Origin: Paucihalobacter ruber
Lineage (GTDB): Bacteria > Bacteroidota > Bacteroidia > Flavobacteriales > Flavobacteriaceae
Direction: 5' to 3'
Length of the DNA stretch: 64,000 bases
Assembly: GCF_006494535.1 (NCBI RefSeq)
Contig: NZ_VHIQ01000002.1
Span: forward strand, 434,001-498,000
A program made the translations under genes and the position numbers. Shown here one piece after another: positions 53,309 to 62,128 of this stretch (position 1 is its first letter; each line of letters begins with the position of its first letter). Below the pieces are notes generated by a model. It searched no databases and was not told where the DNA came from. It saw only the letters and a program-made list of their open reading frames with translations.

Positions 53309-54091
53309 ATGAGTTATAATAATTTATTAATCAATCAAAACAATGGTATTTGTATAATTACCATCAATCGCCCCAATAAGTTAAATGCATTAAATAAAGA
53401 AACCATTCAAGAGTTACACGAAGCCATTCAAGATGCTAATTTGAATAAAGACGTAAAGGTTATTATTTTAACAGGTAGCGGTGAAAAGGCATTTGTAGCG
53501 GGTGCAGACATTAGTGAATTTGCGCATTTTGATGTTGAAAACGGCGCAAAACTGGCGCAAAAAGGTCAGGAACTGCTATTTGACTTGGTTGAAAATCTAC
53601 CAACACCTGTAATTGCCGCTGTTAACGGATTTGCTCTTGGTGGCGGATTAGAATTAGCAATGGCTTGTCATTTTAGAGTGGCTTCAAGCAATGCTAAAAT
53701 GGGTTTACCCGAAGTGTCGTTAGGGGTTATTCCGGGCTATGGTGGCACGCAAAGATTACCGCAATTGGTAGGCAAAGGTCGAGCTATGGAAATGATCATG
53801 ACAGCAGGAATGGTCGATGCTCAACAAGCATTGAGTTATGGCTTGGCCAATCACGTGACTTCACAGGAAGAATTACTCGAATTTACTCAAGGATTAGCTA
53901 ATAGAATTATGCGAAATTCATCGGTAGCCATAGCCGCTGCCATTAATGCGGTAAACGCTGGATATAAAGATGGTGTTGACGGTTACGCGGCAGAAATTGA
54001 AAGTTTTGGCAATTGTTTTGGTACCGCCGATTTTAAAGAAGGCACCACTGCATTTCTCCAAAAAAGAAAGGCCGAGTTTCCTGGAGCTTAA
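53309..54091 (+). CDS. Enoyl-CoA hydratase/isomerase family protein
   Basis: A 260-residue crotonase. The oxyanion-hole segments are ADISEFAHFD and AVNGFALGGGLELAMACHFRVAS; the two catalytic glutamates lie in GGLELAMAC and LPEVSLGVIPGYGGTQRLPQ. ATG at 53309 is preferred to the ATG 48 bases upstream, because the extra residues are the end of the kinase gene read in another frame. It starts eight bases after the kinase stop codon and ends with a terminator. Confidence 0.93.
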   Translation: MSYNNLLINQNNGICIITINRPNKLNALNKETIQELHEAIQDANLNKDVKVIILTGSGEKAFVAGADISEFAHFDVENGAKLAQKGQELLFDLVENLPTPVIAAVNGFALGGGLELAMACHFRVASSNAKMGLPEVSLGVIPGYGGTQRLPQLVGKGRAMEMIMTAGMVDAQQALSYGLANHVTSQEELLEFTQGLANRIMRNSSVAIAAAINAVNAGYKDGVDGYAAEIESFGNCFGTADFKEGTTAFLQKRKAEFPGA

Positions 54092-54122
54092 TTATACTTT
54101 TGAGATGTTTTATAATAATTAA

Positions 54123-54150
54123 AAAAAGTGGGTTTTTATGCCCACTTTTT
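54123..54150. terminator. Bidirectional terminator
   Basis: AAAAAGTGGG (54123-54132) and CCCACTTTTT (54141-54150) form a 10-bp stem with an 8-base loop. It has T-runs on both strands and serves the enoyl-CoA hydratase gene and the convergent secreted-protein gene. Confidence 0.85.
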
Positions 54151-54179
54151 CATTTCATAATAACTAATATAAGCTTAAA

Positions 54180-54737
54180 CTAAAGTTTAAATTTCTCTTT
54201 GTAAACCCTACCGTTAGATGTCATAACCGCGTAATAATTTCCTTTTTCCCTGATGTCTAACTGGTAAACACGTTTTAAAATTGGGTTTTCTGAGGAAACG
54301 GTTTCAGAATGAATTAATTCGTTTTCGTAGTAAATTTCAACTTTCATTTTTTTAGAGTCTAAACCTACTTTTGAAATTAAGATTTTGGCATCCTCCTTTT
54401 TAAAAACGGGCTTATAAATGGTTTGTTTTGAGTTTTCTACAAATTCAACTGTGTTTTCAAACACCTTAAAAGATTGCATTTCTACCAGATAGTCATTTTC
54501 AACTTCCAGCGTATACAAACCGTTTTCCAGAAGAGAATAGTCAAACAAAGTTTTTATATCGCCCTTTTGTTTAACTGGGCTCAGATAGACAATGTTGCCT
54601 GAGTCATCCTTTACCGAAACCAAAACTTTTGGGTTGTCGTAGTTTGTGTTTTCGGAGTTTGAGGCATTATCATTGGCATATCCTAAAAAAGTACTTGCCA
54701 ACATGGCCATCACTAATAATTTTTTTACTGTTTTCAT
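54180..54737 (-). CDS. Secreted protein of unknown function (beta-rich)
   Basis: A 185-residue protein with signal peptide MKTVKKLLVMAMLASTFLGYA. The mature part carries two beta-sandwich-like repeats: VSVKDDSGNIVYLSPVKQKG...SLLENGLYTLEVEND and ILISKVGLDSKKMKVEIYYENELIHSE...IREKGNYYAVMTSNGRVY. This resembles the extracellular Ig-like modules of Bacteroidota such as DUF3244. Function unknown. Confidence 0.72.
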   Translation of the reverse strand: MKTVKKLLVMAMLASTFLGYANDNASNSENTNYDNPKVLVSVKDDSGNIVYLSPVKQKGDIKTLFDYSLLENGLYTLEVENDYLVEMQSFKVFENTVEFVENSKQTIYKPVFKKEDAKILISKVGLDSKKMKVEIYYENELIHSETVSSENPILKRVYQLDIREKGNYYAVMTSNGRVYKEKFKL

Positions 54738-54915
54738 AATTCAAATATTTTGAAATTAATTTGATACAAACTTACGTTAGACAATGGCCTTATAAAACAA
54801 GGATTTTGGCAAGTATGTGTTCAAAATTAACCGCAATACTTGTATAAAATTATGATTTGGTTAAAATAGCATACAACAATGATAAATCTACATAGTTTTT
54901 CTTTTTAATAACCCA

Positions 54916-54923
54916 TAACTTTG
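54916..54923 (+). promoter_or_regulatory. -7 element of the cupin-AraC regulator gene
   Basis: TAACTTTG matches TAnnTTTG and ends eight bases before the ATG at 54932. The transcript would be leaderless or nearly so. Confidence 0.45.
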
Positions 54924-54931
54924 TATCAGTT

Positions 54932-55804
54932 ATGAAAGCAAGAAAACCTACATTAGAAAAAATAAGTCCGGAGTTTGGAAGCTCTATCAGAGTTAAAAAA
55001 CACGATGCATATATAGGTGAAAATAAGCCGTTTTGGCATTTTCATCCGGAGATAGAGTTGGTTTACGTTAACAAAGGTCAGGGCAAGCGGCATATAGGAA
55101 ATCACTTGTCTTATTTTAACAACAGTCAGTTGCTCCTCATAGGCTCAAATTTGCCCCATAATGGCTTTACCGATCGTTTAACTATTAATGGGTCTGAAAC
55201 TTTAGTACAATTTAAACCTGAGTTTTTGGGGGAACATTTTTTTGATATCCCCGAAATGGAAGCCATTCAAAAATTATTTGAACGGTCTAAAAAAGGATTG
55301 GTTTTTGGGGTAAAAACCAAACAAAAGCTTGGTGTTAAAATAGAAAAGTTAGCAGAAAAAGACGGATTTAAAAAGATATTACTCTTGTTGGAAATATTAC
55401 ACGGATTAACCAAATCTCTAGATTATACTGTTTTAAATGCCGATGGATTTGCTTTTGAAGCCGCGCCGCAAGACAGTGCCAAAATTGACATCATTTTTAA
55501 GCATGTAAACGAACATTTTAGGACACATATAAGTCTAGACGAGATTGCGGATAAGGTAAGCATGACGGTACCTGCGTTTTGCAGGTATTTTAAAAAAGTT
55601 ACAGGAAAAACCTTTACCAAGTTGGTTAATGAATACAGAGTTGTTCATGCAACCAAATTACTTTTAGAAAGTAATATGAGCATAACCGATATTTGTTTTG
55701 AATGTGGGTTTAACAACTTTTCGCATTTTAATAAACTGTTTAAAGAGATTACGGGTAAAAGTGCCTCAAAATATAGAAGTGAGTTAAAAAAAATTGTTCA
55801 ATAA
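54932..55804 (+). CDS. AraC-family regulator with N-terminal cupin domain
   Basis: A 290-residue regulator. The N-terminal cupin (about 20-110) includes HFHPEIELVYVNKGQGKRHIGNHLSYF. The C-terminal helix-turn-helix pair spans about 190-285 (ISLDEIADKVSMTVPAFCRYFKKVTGKTF and MSITDICFECGFNNFSHFNKLFKEITGKSASKYR). Such regulators usually sense a small sugar or metabolite; no adjacent catabolic genes show what. A 60-residue gene follows on the same strand. Confidence 0.88.
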   Translation: MKARKPTLEKISPEFGSSIRVKKHDAYIGENKPFWHFHPEIELVYVNKGQGKRHIGNHLSYFNNSQLLLIGSNLPHNGFTDRLTINGSETLVQFKPEFLGEHFFDIPEMEAIQKLFERSKKGLVFGVKTKQKLGVKIEKLAEKDGFKKILLLLEILHGLTKSLDYTVLNADGFAFEAAPQDSAKIDIIFKHVNEHFRTHISLDEIADKVSMTVPAFCRYFKKVTGKTFTKLVNEYRVVHATKLLLESNMSITDICFECGFNNFSHFNKLFKEITGKSASKYRSELKKIVQ

Positions 55805-55816
55805 AGAAAGAATGTA

Positions 55817-55999
55817 ATGGCAAAAAGAAACAGCAAAATAGAAACAGCCTTAGAGTACTACAGTAAAAAAGGTGAAGATATTTTAAACATTGTAAATTCC
55901 AGAAGTGACTTAACTGCCGATGAGATTATTCATTACGGTGAGGAGATGGCAATTTTGGAATATAAAATGACGGCTTTAGAAGTGGCAAAGGTGAGCTAA
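55817..55999 (+). CDS. Small conserved-looking protein
   Basis: A 60-residue protein, MAKRNSKIETALEYYSKKGE at the start, then a helical body with a Thr-Ala-Asp-Glu stretch. It is charged, without signal peptide or cysteines. It starts 12 bases after the AraC-type gene. Its end is three bases from the convergent HD hydrolase gene. No function can be assigned. Confidence 0.55.
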   Translation: MAKRNSKIETALEYYSKKGEDILNIVNSRSDLTADEIIHYGEEMAILEYKMTALEVAKVS

Positions 56000-56002
56000 C
56001 AA

Positions 56003-56659
56003 TTATCGCTCGCCATCCCACTCAGCGTAAAATTGTTCTAAAAATTGCTCCATAAAACGGTGTCTTTCTTTGGCTAAAGCTATGCCCGTTTTGGTATTCA
56101 TTTGGTCTTTTAATAAGAGTAGTTTTTCATAAAAATGATTAATAGTTGGCGCGGTAGAATTTTTATACTCAGCCTTGGTCATGTTTAAATTAGGTTTTAT
56201 GGCCGGGTCAAACATGGCTCTGTTTTTAAAACCACCGTAATTAAATGCACGTGCAATACCTATGGCGCCAATAGCATCGAGTCTATCAGCATCTTGTACT
56301 ATTTGCATTTCTAAAGAATTAAAAGTTTGACCATTCTCTAAACTATTTTTAAAAGACATGTGTTTAATAATATTCAGCACATGTGTTACCACAGTGCTGT
56401 CTGCATTGTTCTTAATTAAAAAAGTTGCAGCCATTTCGGGACCAAGGAATTCATTGCCATTATGAAATTTACTATCGGCAATATCGTGTAATAAAGCGGC
56501 TAGTTTTACTACCGGCATGTTTGCGTTTTCACTTTTTGCTATGAGTATTGAATTATTAAACACCCTTAGGGTGTGAAACCAATCGTGGCCACCTTCGGCA
56601 TTTTTTAAAACTAATTTTACATAGTCTTTAGTTTTTTCAATTAAATCTTGGTTAGTCAT
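56003..56659 (-). CDS. HD domain phosphohydrolase
   Basis: A 218-residue protein with the HD metal-site order: GHDWFHTLRVFN (His), ALLHDIADSKF (His-Asp) and VQDADRLDAIGAIGIAR (Asp). This layout matches YedJ-like HD hydrolases, whose substrates are nucleotides or phosphate esters. The last eight bases of the acyltransferase gene overlap its start. Confidence 0.88.
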   Translation of the reverse strand: MTNQDLIEKTKDYVKLVLKNAEGGHDWFHTLRVFNNSILIAKSENANMPVVKLAALLHDIADSKFHNGNEFLGPEMAATFLIKNNADSTVVTHVLNIIKHMSFKNSLENGQTFNSLEMQIVQDADRLDAIGAIGIARAFNYGGFKNRAMFDPAIKPNLNMTKAEYKNSTAPTINHFYEKLLLLKDQMNTKTGIALAKERHRFMEQFLEQFYAEWDGER

Positions 56660-57392
56660 TTTTAATAGCAGATGTAATTTCAGTCTCTATGGTATCGATA
56701 AATGATTCAAAATTAGTGATACCATCCAGATTTTTGGGTTGATGTACTTCAAACTTAATATGTGCGCCTAAACCCATAGGATATTCGCCAAAACGCAAGG
56801 TTTTCCAGGAATTGTTTATGGTTATTGGCACTACCACCGCATTGGGTATTTCTTTAAAAAGTGTAATAAGTCCTTTTCTTTGAAAAGGTTTTGGAGTTCC
56901 GTTTCTGCTTCTAGTACCTTCAGGAAAAATAACGGCTGCACGATTGGTATTTTTGATATAGGCCGAAAAGTTTTTAATGGCTTTAATCGCTTGTTGCGGA
57001 TTCTTCCGGTCTATTAATACCGAGCCACCGTGACGCAAATTAAAGGACACACTTGGGATGCCTTTTCCTAACTCTTTTTTGCTGATAAATTTGGGATGGT
57101 GTTTGCGCATGTACCAAATAATGGGCGGAATATCATACATACTCTGGTGATTCGCCACAATAATCAAGGGTCGATTTATTGGAATCTCAAACCGGTTTTT
57201 AAAAGAAAAACGGGTTCCTAATAGGTTGAGGCAACGCATTAAAAAAAACTGAAGCCAAATCACACTTACTTTATGCGCTTGATAACCAAAAACTTTCAAA
57301 CAAAACCACTGAATGGGATGAAAAAACACCAAAGCCAAACCAAAGCACAAAAAGTAAACAGGGGTTAGTATGTGCGACAGAATTTTTTGCAT
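56652..57392 (-). CDS. plsC: 1-acyl-sn-glycerol-3-phosphate acyltransferase
   Basis: A 246-residue membrane-associated enzyme that acylates lysophosphatidic acid. HX4D is NHQSMYD (about 81-87), block III is FPEGTRSR, and block IV is VVPITINN. An N-terminal hydrophobic helix (about 6-30) anchors it. Compared with the homologue at 16608 this one has the canonical EGTRS block. It overlaps the HD gene by eight bases. Confidence 0.9.
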   Translation of the reverse strand: MQKILSHILTPVYFLCFGLALVFFHPIQWFCLKVFGYQAHKVSVIWLQFFLMRCLNLLGTRFSFKNRFEIPINRPLIIVANHQSMYDIPPIIWYMRKHHPKFISKKELGKGIPSVSFNLRHGGSVLIDRKNPQQAIKAIKNFSAYIKNTNRAAVIFPEGTRSRNGTPKPFQRKGLITLFKEIPNAVVVPITINNSWKTLRFGEYPMGLGAHIKFEVHQPKNLDGITNFESFIDTIETEITSAIKND

Positions 57393-57407
57393 GGTATAAA
57401 AGTAAAA

Positions 57408-57446
57408 AAAGCCATCCCCAAATACAATGTATTCAAGGATGGCTTT
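57408..57446 (-). terminator. Terminator between the bacilliredoxin and acyltransferase genes
   Basis: AAAGCCATCC (57408-57417) and GGATGGCTTT (57437-57446) form a 10-bp stem with a 19-base loop. On the minus strand a T-run follows (A's at 57404-57410). Confidence 0.75.
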
Positions 57447-57465
57447 AATATTTAATTTTTAAATC

Positions 57466-57876
57466 TTAGCAGAAGCTGTTATAAGCATCTCTTAGGTTAT
57501 CGGCAATTACCTCGGCCGGTCTGCCTTCAATGTGATGACGCTCTAACATGTGCACCAATTCTCCATCTTTAAACAAGGCCATACTTGGTGAACTCGGCGG
57601 AAAAGGTACCATATGTGCTCTGGCTTTATCGGTAGCTTCACGATCTACACCTGCAAAAACAGTTACTAGATGATCTGGGGTTTTAGCGTTTTGTAAACTC
57701 ATTCTGGCGCCAGGTCTGGCGTTGGCTGCAGCACAACCGCATACTGAATTTACCACTACTAAAGTAGTACCGTTTTTTGCTAATGCTTGTTCAACGGCTT
57801 CGACGGTATGTAATTCTTCAAATCCAACGGCAGTTAAATCTTCACGCATTGGTTTTACTAATTCTGGTGGATACAT
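57466..57876 (-). CDS. BrxA/BrxB family bacilliredoxin
   Basis: A 136-residue thioredoxin-fold protein. The active-site motif is Cys46-Gly-Cys48 in VVNSVCGCAAANARPG, as in YphP/YqiW bacilliredoxins that remove bacillithiol from proteins. The terminal residue is also a cysteine (NSFC). Flavobacteriaceae commonly have bacillithiol, so this fits. Has its own terminator. Confidence 0.92.
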   Translation of the reverse strand: MYPPELVKPMREDLTAVGFEELHTVEAVEQALAKNGTTLVVVNSVCGCAAANARPGARMSLQNAKTPDHLVTVFAGVDREATDKARAHMVPFPPSSPSMALFKDGELVHMLERHHIEGRPAEVIADNLRDAYNSFC

Positions 57877-57911
57877 ATATTTAGGTTTTTATTAAAAATG
57901 ATTCTAAACAA

Positions 57912-57919
57912 CAAAAGTA
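57912..57919 (-). promoter_or_regulatory. -7 element of the bacilliredoxin gene
   Basis: The minus strand reads TACTTTTG, a perfect TAnnTTTG box, 35 bases before the ATG. No good -33 element at the usual spacing. Confidence 0.4.
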
Positions 57920-58006
57920 CAAAATTCAACATAGAATAAGATAAGTTTACATAGAGTTTAACTATTGTGCAATTAATATTTTAAGCTGCTTTTGAAGACT
58001 TTAAAA

Positions 58007-58039
58007 TTGTGTTAGTTAACTTTTGAGTTGTTATCTTTG
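58007..58039 (+). promoter_or_regulatory. Promoter of the TerB-DnaJ gene
   Basis: TTG at 58007-58009 and TATCTTTG at 58032-58039, separated by 22 bases. The -7 box is exact; the spacing is one base longer than typical. The TTG start codon follows at 58066. Confidence 0.45.
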
Positions 58040-58065
58040 CAGTTCTTTATTTTAAATTTGAAATT

Positions 58066-58788
58066 TTGATTCGTTGGATTGCTGCAATTTTAGGGTATAT
58101 ATTTTTTAGAATTCCTGGTGCGATTATTGGTTTTTTAATAGGAAGCTATTTAGACAGCTCCAATCGTTCGGGTACAAATCCACTCAATAGAACTTCACGT
58201 GTAACGCCGGCCGATTTTGAGGTTAATTTATTGTCGTTGGCTTCAATAGTTATTAAAGCCGACGGGTCTATTAGTGAACAAGAAATGCAATTTGTTCAAA
58301 ATTATTTTGTACAGGCTTATGGTAAAGAACGTGCCAACGCAACTTTTAGAACTTTTAACGAGGTGATAAAAACACGTGAGGTTTCGGCGTCGAGAATATG
58401 CGAATATTTAAGGTTGCGAACCCGCTACGAATCGAGATTGCAAATCATTCATTTTTTATTCAGTATTGCCAAAGCCGATGGTTTGGTTAGTGAGTTAGAA
58501 GCTACAAAAATCAATGAAATTGCCGGCTATTTGCACATTGGTTTTAAAGACTTCGAAAGCATTAAAGCCATGTTTTTTACCAATCCTGATAGTGCTTACA
58601 AAATCCTGGAAATAGAAAAAACTGCTACCGTGGCCGAAATAAAATCTGCATATAGAACGATGGCCAAAAAATATCACCCCGATAAATTACAACACATGGA
58701 TGATTTGTATCGTAAGGGTGCCGAAGAGAAATTTAGGAAAGTAAAAGAAGCTTACGAGCAGTTACAGAAAGAATTAAACTTTAAATAA
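58066..58788 (+). CDS. TerB-like and DnaJ domain protein (DjlA-like)
   Basis: A 240-residue protein. The N-terminus has two short hydrophobic segments with glycines (IRWIAAILGYIFFRIPGAIIGFLIGSYLD), a membrane hairpin. A TerB-like helical domain spans about 45-165, and a C-terminal J domain carries the HPD triad in MAKKYHPDKL. Such DjlA-type proteins recruit DnaK to the membrane. TTG is the start; the frame has no other start upstream. The gene ends one base before the TTTG of the toxin-antitoxin promoter. Confidence 0.88.
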   Translation: MIRWIAAILGYIFFRIPGAIIGFLIGSYLDSSNRSGTNPLNRTSRVTPADFEVNLLSLASIVIKADGSISEQEMQFVQNYFVQAYGKERANATFRTFNEVIKTREVSASRICEYLRLRTRYESRLQIIHFLFSIAKADGLVSELEATKINEIAGYLHIGFKDFESIKAMFFTNPDSAYKILEIEKTATVAEIKSAYRTMAKKYHPDKLQHMDDLYRKGAEEKFRKVKEAYEQLQKELNFK

Positions 58789-58832
58789 TTTGCTTTTTAT
58801 GGACAATTGTCTTAAATTTGAAGACAATTGTT
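58789..58832 (+). promoter_or_regulatory. Promoter with two operators of the Xre/RES toxin-antitoxin operon
   Basis: TTTG (58789-58792), 20-base spacer and TAAATTTG (58813-58820) match the consensus exactly. Two copies of GACAATTGT(C/T) at 58802-58811 and 58823-58832 flank the -7 box, 21 bases or two helical turns apart. This is a textbook layout for repression by a dimeric antitoxin. The real start codon is therefore ATG 58839, not the TTG at 58818 that lies inside the -7 box. Confidence 0.7.
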
Positions 58833-58838
58833 TTGTTT

Positions 58839-59327
58839 ATGAATTATTCCAATGATCATATTATTGCTGTAAATGAGGCTGCAGCAGTTTATTTAAAGGG
58901 TTACTCAAGTTATGCTGTTGGTAATGACTTTAGTATTAAAGAATTTATAAACAACAAATTACTGCTTATAAAATCTATTAGAACAGGTCTTTCGTATGCT
59001 TTTTTTAACGAAATAAAAAACATTACCCCTTTTTCAGATGAAGATTGGGCAGATATCTTAAATATTTCAACAAAATCACTACAGCGCTATAAACAAGAGG
59101 CTAACTTTTTATTTAAGCCAATTCATTCAGAAAAAATTATTGAAATTACAGAAGTATCATTACTTGGTAATGAAGTTTTTGAAGATACCGCTCAATTTAA
59201 ACTTTGGTTGCAAACACCTAATTATGCTTTGGGCAATATGCAACCTTTAGAGTTGCTTAAAGATTCTTATGGTAAGGAGATGGTTATGGCAGAGTTGCAT
59301 AGAATAGATCACGGCATTTTTGCGTAA
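58839..59327 (+). CDS. Xre/ParS-type antitoxin (DUF2384) of an Xre-RES pair
   Basis: A 162-residue antitoxin. The middle part holds a helix-turn-helix of the Xre type (FSDEDWADILNISTKSLQRYKQ), which would bind the flanking operators. The C-terminal MbcA/ParS/Xre toxin-binding domain reads VFEDTAQFKLWLQTPNYALGNMQPLELL and ends ELHRIDHGIFA. Its TAA shares a base with the ATG of the toxin gene. Autoregulation is expected from the promoter layout. Confidence 0.85.
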   Translation: MNYSNDHIIAVNEAAAVYLKGYSSYAVGNDFSIKEFINNKLLLIKSIRTGLSYAFFNEIKNITPFSDEDWADILNISTKSLQRYKQEANFLFKPIHSEKIIEITEVSLLGNEVFEDTAQFKLWLQTPNYALGNMQPLELLKDSYGKEMVMAELHRIDHGIFA

Positions 59328-59791
59328 TGATTGTTTACAGATTATCACGAAAGAAATACGCCAAGGAGCTAACGGGGAAAGGTGCAGCACTCAGCGGCAA
59401 TCGTTGGAATAGCAAGGGCGTTGAAATTATTTATACTTCAGATAGCAGAGCACTGGCTATGGCTGAGGTCGCGGTTCATTTAACACTCGCAACCATTCCG
59501 AAAGATTTTGTGTTATTAGAAATTTTAATCCCAGATGTTATTGAAATTTTAGAATTAGAAAATAAGCAATTACCAAAACAATGGAACAGTTTTCCACATT
59601 ACCATGAAACACAAATTTTAGGGGACAACTACATTAGAGAACAAAAATATGCAGTAATGAGAGTACCTTCAGCAGTGGTTCAAGGACACTTTAATTTTTT
59701 AATAAACCCACATCATCCCAAATTTAGTGCTGTCAAAATTTTAGCTGAATTCCCCTTTTTATTTGACCAGAGACTATTTCAATCAACTTAA
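59327..59791 (+). CDS. RES-domain toxin
   Basis: A 154-residue toxin of the RES family, which degrades NAD+ in characterised cases. The conserved residues are seen in MIVYRLSRKKYAKELTG, SGNRWNSKGVEIIYTS, and ALAMAEVAVHL (with the family Arg, Tyr/Ser and Glu). Nothing is obviously broken. Its end overlaps the end of the convergent TonB receptor gene by four bases. Confidence 0.87.
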   Translation: MIVYRLSRKKYAKELTGKGAALSGNRWNSKGVEIIYTSDSRALAMAEVAVHLTLATIPKDFVLLEILIPDVIEILELENKQLPKQWNSFPHYHETQILGDNYIREQKYAVMRVPSAVVQGHFNFLINPHHPKFSAVKILAEFPFLFDQRLFQST

Positions 59792-62055
59792 AAGTTATAG
59801 GTTAACATCAGTAAAAAGGTGCGTCCGGGATTTGGAATGTTAAAGGCTCTCAAAATTGATAAATGATCAACATAGGTTTCATTTAGTAAGTTGTTGGCAC
59901 GTACACTGGCCGTAAGTTTGTTATTTCCAAATTCAAAGTTTTTCGTAATACCTAAATTCAATAAGGTATAAGCCGGTGTTGCTATTTCGTTAAATCCCGG
60001 CCTGTTTTGATTTGAGAAATGCGCTATATTGGTTTCTAATTGTAAATCTTTTATAAAATTTGGTAAATAGTTTAAACTTAAACTGTAATTATCTGCCGGA
60101 ATAAAGGTGAGATTGTCTTTAAAATTATTAGTAGTACCGCGCACCAGTGCTGCGGTGGCATTTGCATTAAGTTGCTCACTAAATGTATATTTTACTTGCC
60201 ATTCTGTACCGTAAAGGTTAGCGTTTTGTTGTTGAAATTCCCAAATTTGAAGTCCGTCTTCAGGGCGCACACTTCCTGTATTGGTAAAGAAAATATAGTT
60301 AGAAATACTGTTAAAATATACAGAAGCACCCAGTTCAAATTTTTCTAATTTCAAAGCGTAGCTTACATCGGTTTGAAGACTTTGTTCTCTTTCAAAATTG
60401 ACATTTCCAACCTCAAAACGATTGGTTCCCGGATGTGGTCCATTTGAGAATAGTTCGGCTAAATCGGGAGCTCTAAACCCAGAAGAGAGATTAACTTTTA
60501 GGTTTGAAACCTTGTTCAAGGTAAATGTAGCACCTAATGATCCTGTAAATCCGTTAAAGTCTGTACTCAGTTGTCTGTTTGACGGATTTCCCGGGAGAAT
60601 AAAACCATAATCTATCAATAAATCTCTATCGGCGAAGGCCGTGGTTTTTCTGTAATCAAAACGCAAACCGGCCTGTAAAAACACTTTATCTAATTTTTTA
60701 CTTCCTAAGTAATAAGCACCTATATCAAAAGTATTAGCATCAGGAATGAGTATTTCCTGAGCTTCGGTTTTATTAAGTGTTTTGATAAATCCACCTTGAA
60801 ATCCAAAACTGTGTTTATAATTATTTGTTGGTGTTAATGAGATTCTACCTGATATAAAAGTGTGATGTTGATTGATGCCTAAATCTACTTCGTCAAAATC
60901 TTCCTCAATTTCACTGCGGTCGTTATAATGGTATGAGGCATGTAAAAAGGTTTGAAATGTATCGTGAAAAGTTTCTTGGGAATACGACACTAAATAATCG
61001 GTTACCTTTTGGTAGGGCAATTGCATTTTGCGGTCGTTTCGAGTTGTGGCCAGTGTTTTATCGAGTTCACCATCTTCAATAATTCCCAGATTTTGGTTGA
61101 GATAGGTAAAGGATAGTTTGTTTTTGAATTTATCTCCTTCTATGCCGGTATGTATTCTAACATTTTGATTGTTAAATCTACTGTTTCCAATAATTCTATT
61201 GTTGCCGTCTTTATAATCGGCGTGATTTTCGATAGCAGCATCAATGGCTAAAAACATGTTGTTATTGAAAGATTGCCCCAAGCTTAAAAAATTTCTATAA
61301 CCCAAAGAATTGCTGTTGAAAGAGGCACCAAAATTTCCCGAAAGATTTTTGCTGTTTAGGTAAAAGTCATTGTCTTTAACCAAAAGTACGCCACCAATAG
61401 CCCCTGAGCCGTAAAGAATAGAAGCCGGACCTTTTACAACATCAACTCTTTTTACTCCTAAGTTATTTAATCCCAAACCGTGATCTTGTCCCCATTGGTG
61501 ATTTTCTAGTTTGTTGTTCTGAAAAATGGTTACTACGCGCGAAAAACCCAAACCTCTAATAAATGGTTTTACAATTCCTGTACCTAAGGTGGCACCACTA
61601 ACTCCGGGAAGATCGGTAATAGATGCGGCCAAACCACCTGGGTTGAACTGACTCTGTAAGGTCGTCATATCGATGGCAGTAACGGCGTAGGGTGTTTGTC
61701 TGGTTAAACCACTTTGCTGATCTATGATGATAATTTCGTTAAGTGATTCAATAAGTTCTTCTAAATATAGATCCAGAATTTTACTGTTAGTATCGCCCTC
61801 GTTAAAATTGACACTGATTTTTTTTGATTGATAACCTATAGCCGAGGCAACTAAAATGAACTTGGCCTCATTACTGGTTATTTTGTAAAACCCTTGTTCA
61901 TTAGTTACTACGCCATTATTTGAATTTTCAACATAAACCGAAGCAGCTACAATGGCTCCATTTTTTGTGGTGAGTTTTCCTTCAACCGTAAATTGAGCTT
62001 TCATTGAGCTTGTAATTACAAACAGTAATAAAGAAAAGTAAATAACAGATTTCAT
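59788..62055 (-). CDS. TonB-dependent outer-membrane receptor (probably metal uptake)
   Basis: A 755-residue receptor. Signal peptide (about 1-20) and a carboxypeptidase-like beta domain (QFTVEGKLTTKNGAIVAASVYVENSNNGVV, about 22-105) precede the plug (YAVTAIDMTTLQSQ, RVDVVKGPASILYGSGAIGGVLLV). A 22-strand-type barrel follows, ending with an aromatic Phe (LLMLTYNF). The plug segment ENHQWGQDHGLGLN has several His. It is divergent from a DtxR-type regulator and a ZIP transporter gene, so transport of a metal or metal chelate is inferred. Confidence 0.92.
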   Translation of the reverse strand: MKSVIYFSLLLFVITSSMKAQFTVEGKLTTKNGAIVAASVYVENSNNGVVTNEQGFYKITSNEAKFILVASAIGYQSKKISVNFNEGDTNSKILDLYLEELIESLNEIIIIDQQSGLTRQTPYAVTAIDMTTLQSQFNPGGLAASITDLPGVSGATLGTGIVKPFIRGLGFSRVVTIFQNNKLENHQWGQDHGLGLNNLGVKRVDVVKGPASILYGSGAIGGVLLVKDNDFYLNSKNLSGNFGASFNSNSLGYRNFLSLGQSFNNNMFLAIDAAIENHADYKDGNNRIIGNSRFNNQNVRIHTGIEGDKFKNKLSFTYLNQNLGIIEDGELDKTLATTRNDRKMQLPYQKVTDYLVSYSQETFHDTFQTFLHASYHYNDRSEIEEDFDEVDLGINQHHTFISGRISLTPTNNYKHSFGFQGGFIKTLNKTEAQEILIPDANTFDIGAYYLGSKKLDKVFLQAGLRFDYRKTTAFADRDLLIDYGFILPGNPSNRQLSTDFNGFTGSLGATFTLNKVSNLKVNLSSGFRAPDLAELFSNGPHPGTNRFEVGNVNFEREQSLQTDVSYALKLEKFELGASVYFNSISNYIFFTNTGSVRPEDGLQIWEFQQQNANLYGTEWQVKYTFSEQLNANATAALVRGTTNNFKDNLTFIPADNYSLSLNYLPNFIKDLQLETNIAHFSNQNRPGFNEIATPAYTLLNLGITKNFEFGNNKLTASVRANNLLNETYVDHLSILRAFNIPNPGRTFLLMLTYNF

Positions 62056-62070
62056 ATTCTATTTTTCGTA

Positions 62071-62078
62071 CAAATATA
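62071..62078 (-). promoter_or_regulatory. -7 element of the TonB receptor gene
   Basis: The minus strand reads TATATTTG, a perfect TAnnTTTG box, 16 bases before the receptor ATG. The dyad at 62086-62101 lies just upstream and covers the place of the -33 region. Confidence 0.5.
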
Positions 62079-62085
62079 AAATAAA

Positions 62086-62101
62086 TTTAGATAAGTCTAA
62101 A
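62086..62101. promoter_or_regulatory. Candidate DtxR-type operator between the TonB receptor and regulator genes
   Basis: TTTAGA-TAAG-TCTAAA has 6-bp perfect arms and resembles the AT-rich dyads bound by DtxR/MntR-type repressors. It lies between two divergent -7 boxes (62071 on the minus strand, 62129 on the plus strand), so one repressor could control both directions. Confidence 0.5.
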
Positions 62102-62128
62102 AATAAGATTTTGTTTTAATAAAAATTC

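Noticed and set aside
58818-58838. TTG start for the Xre-type antitoxin
   Set aside because: It overlaps the -7 box and the second operator; ATG 58839 lies downstream of both.
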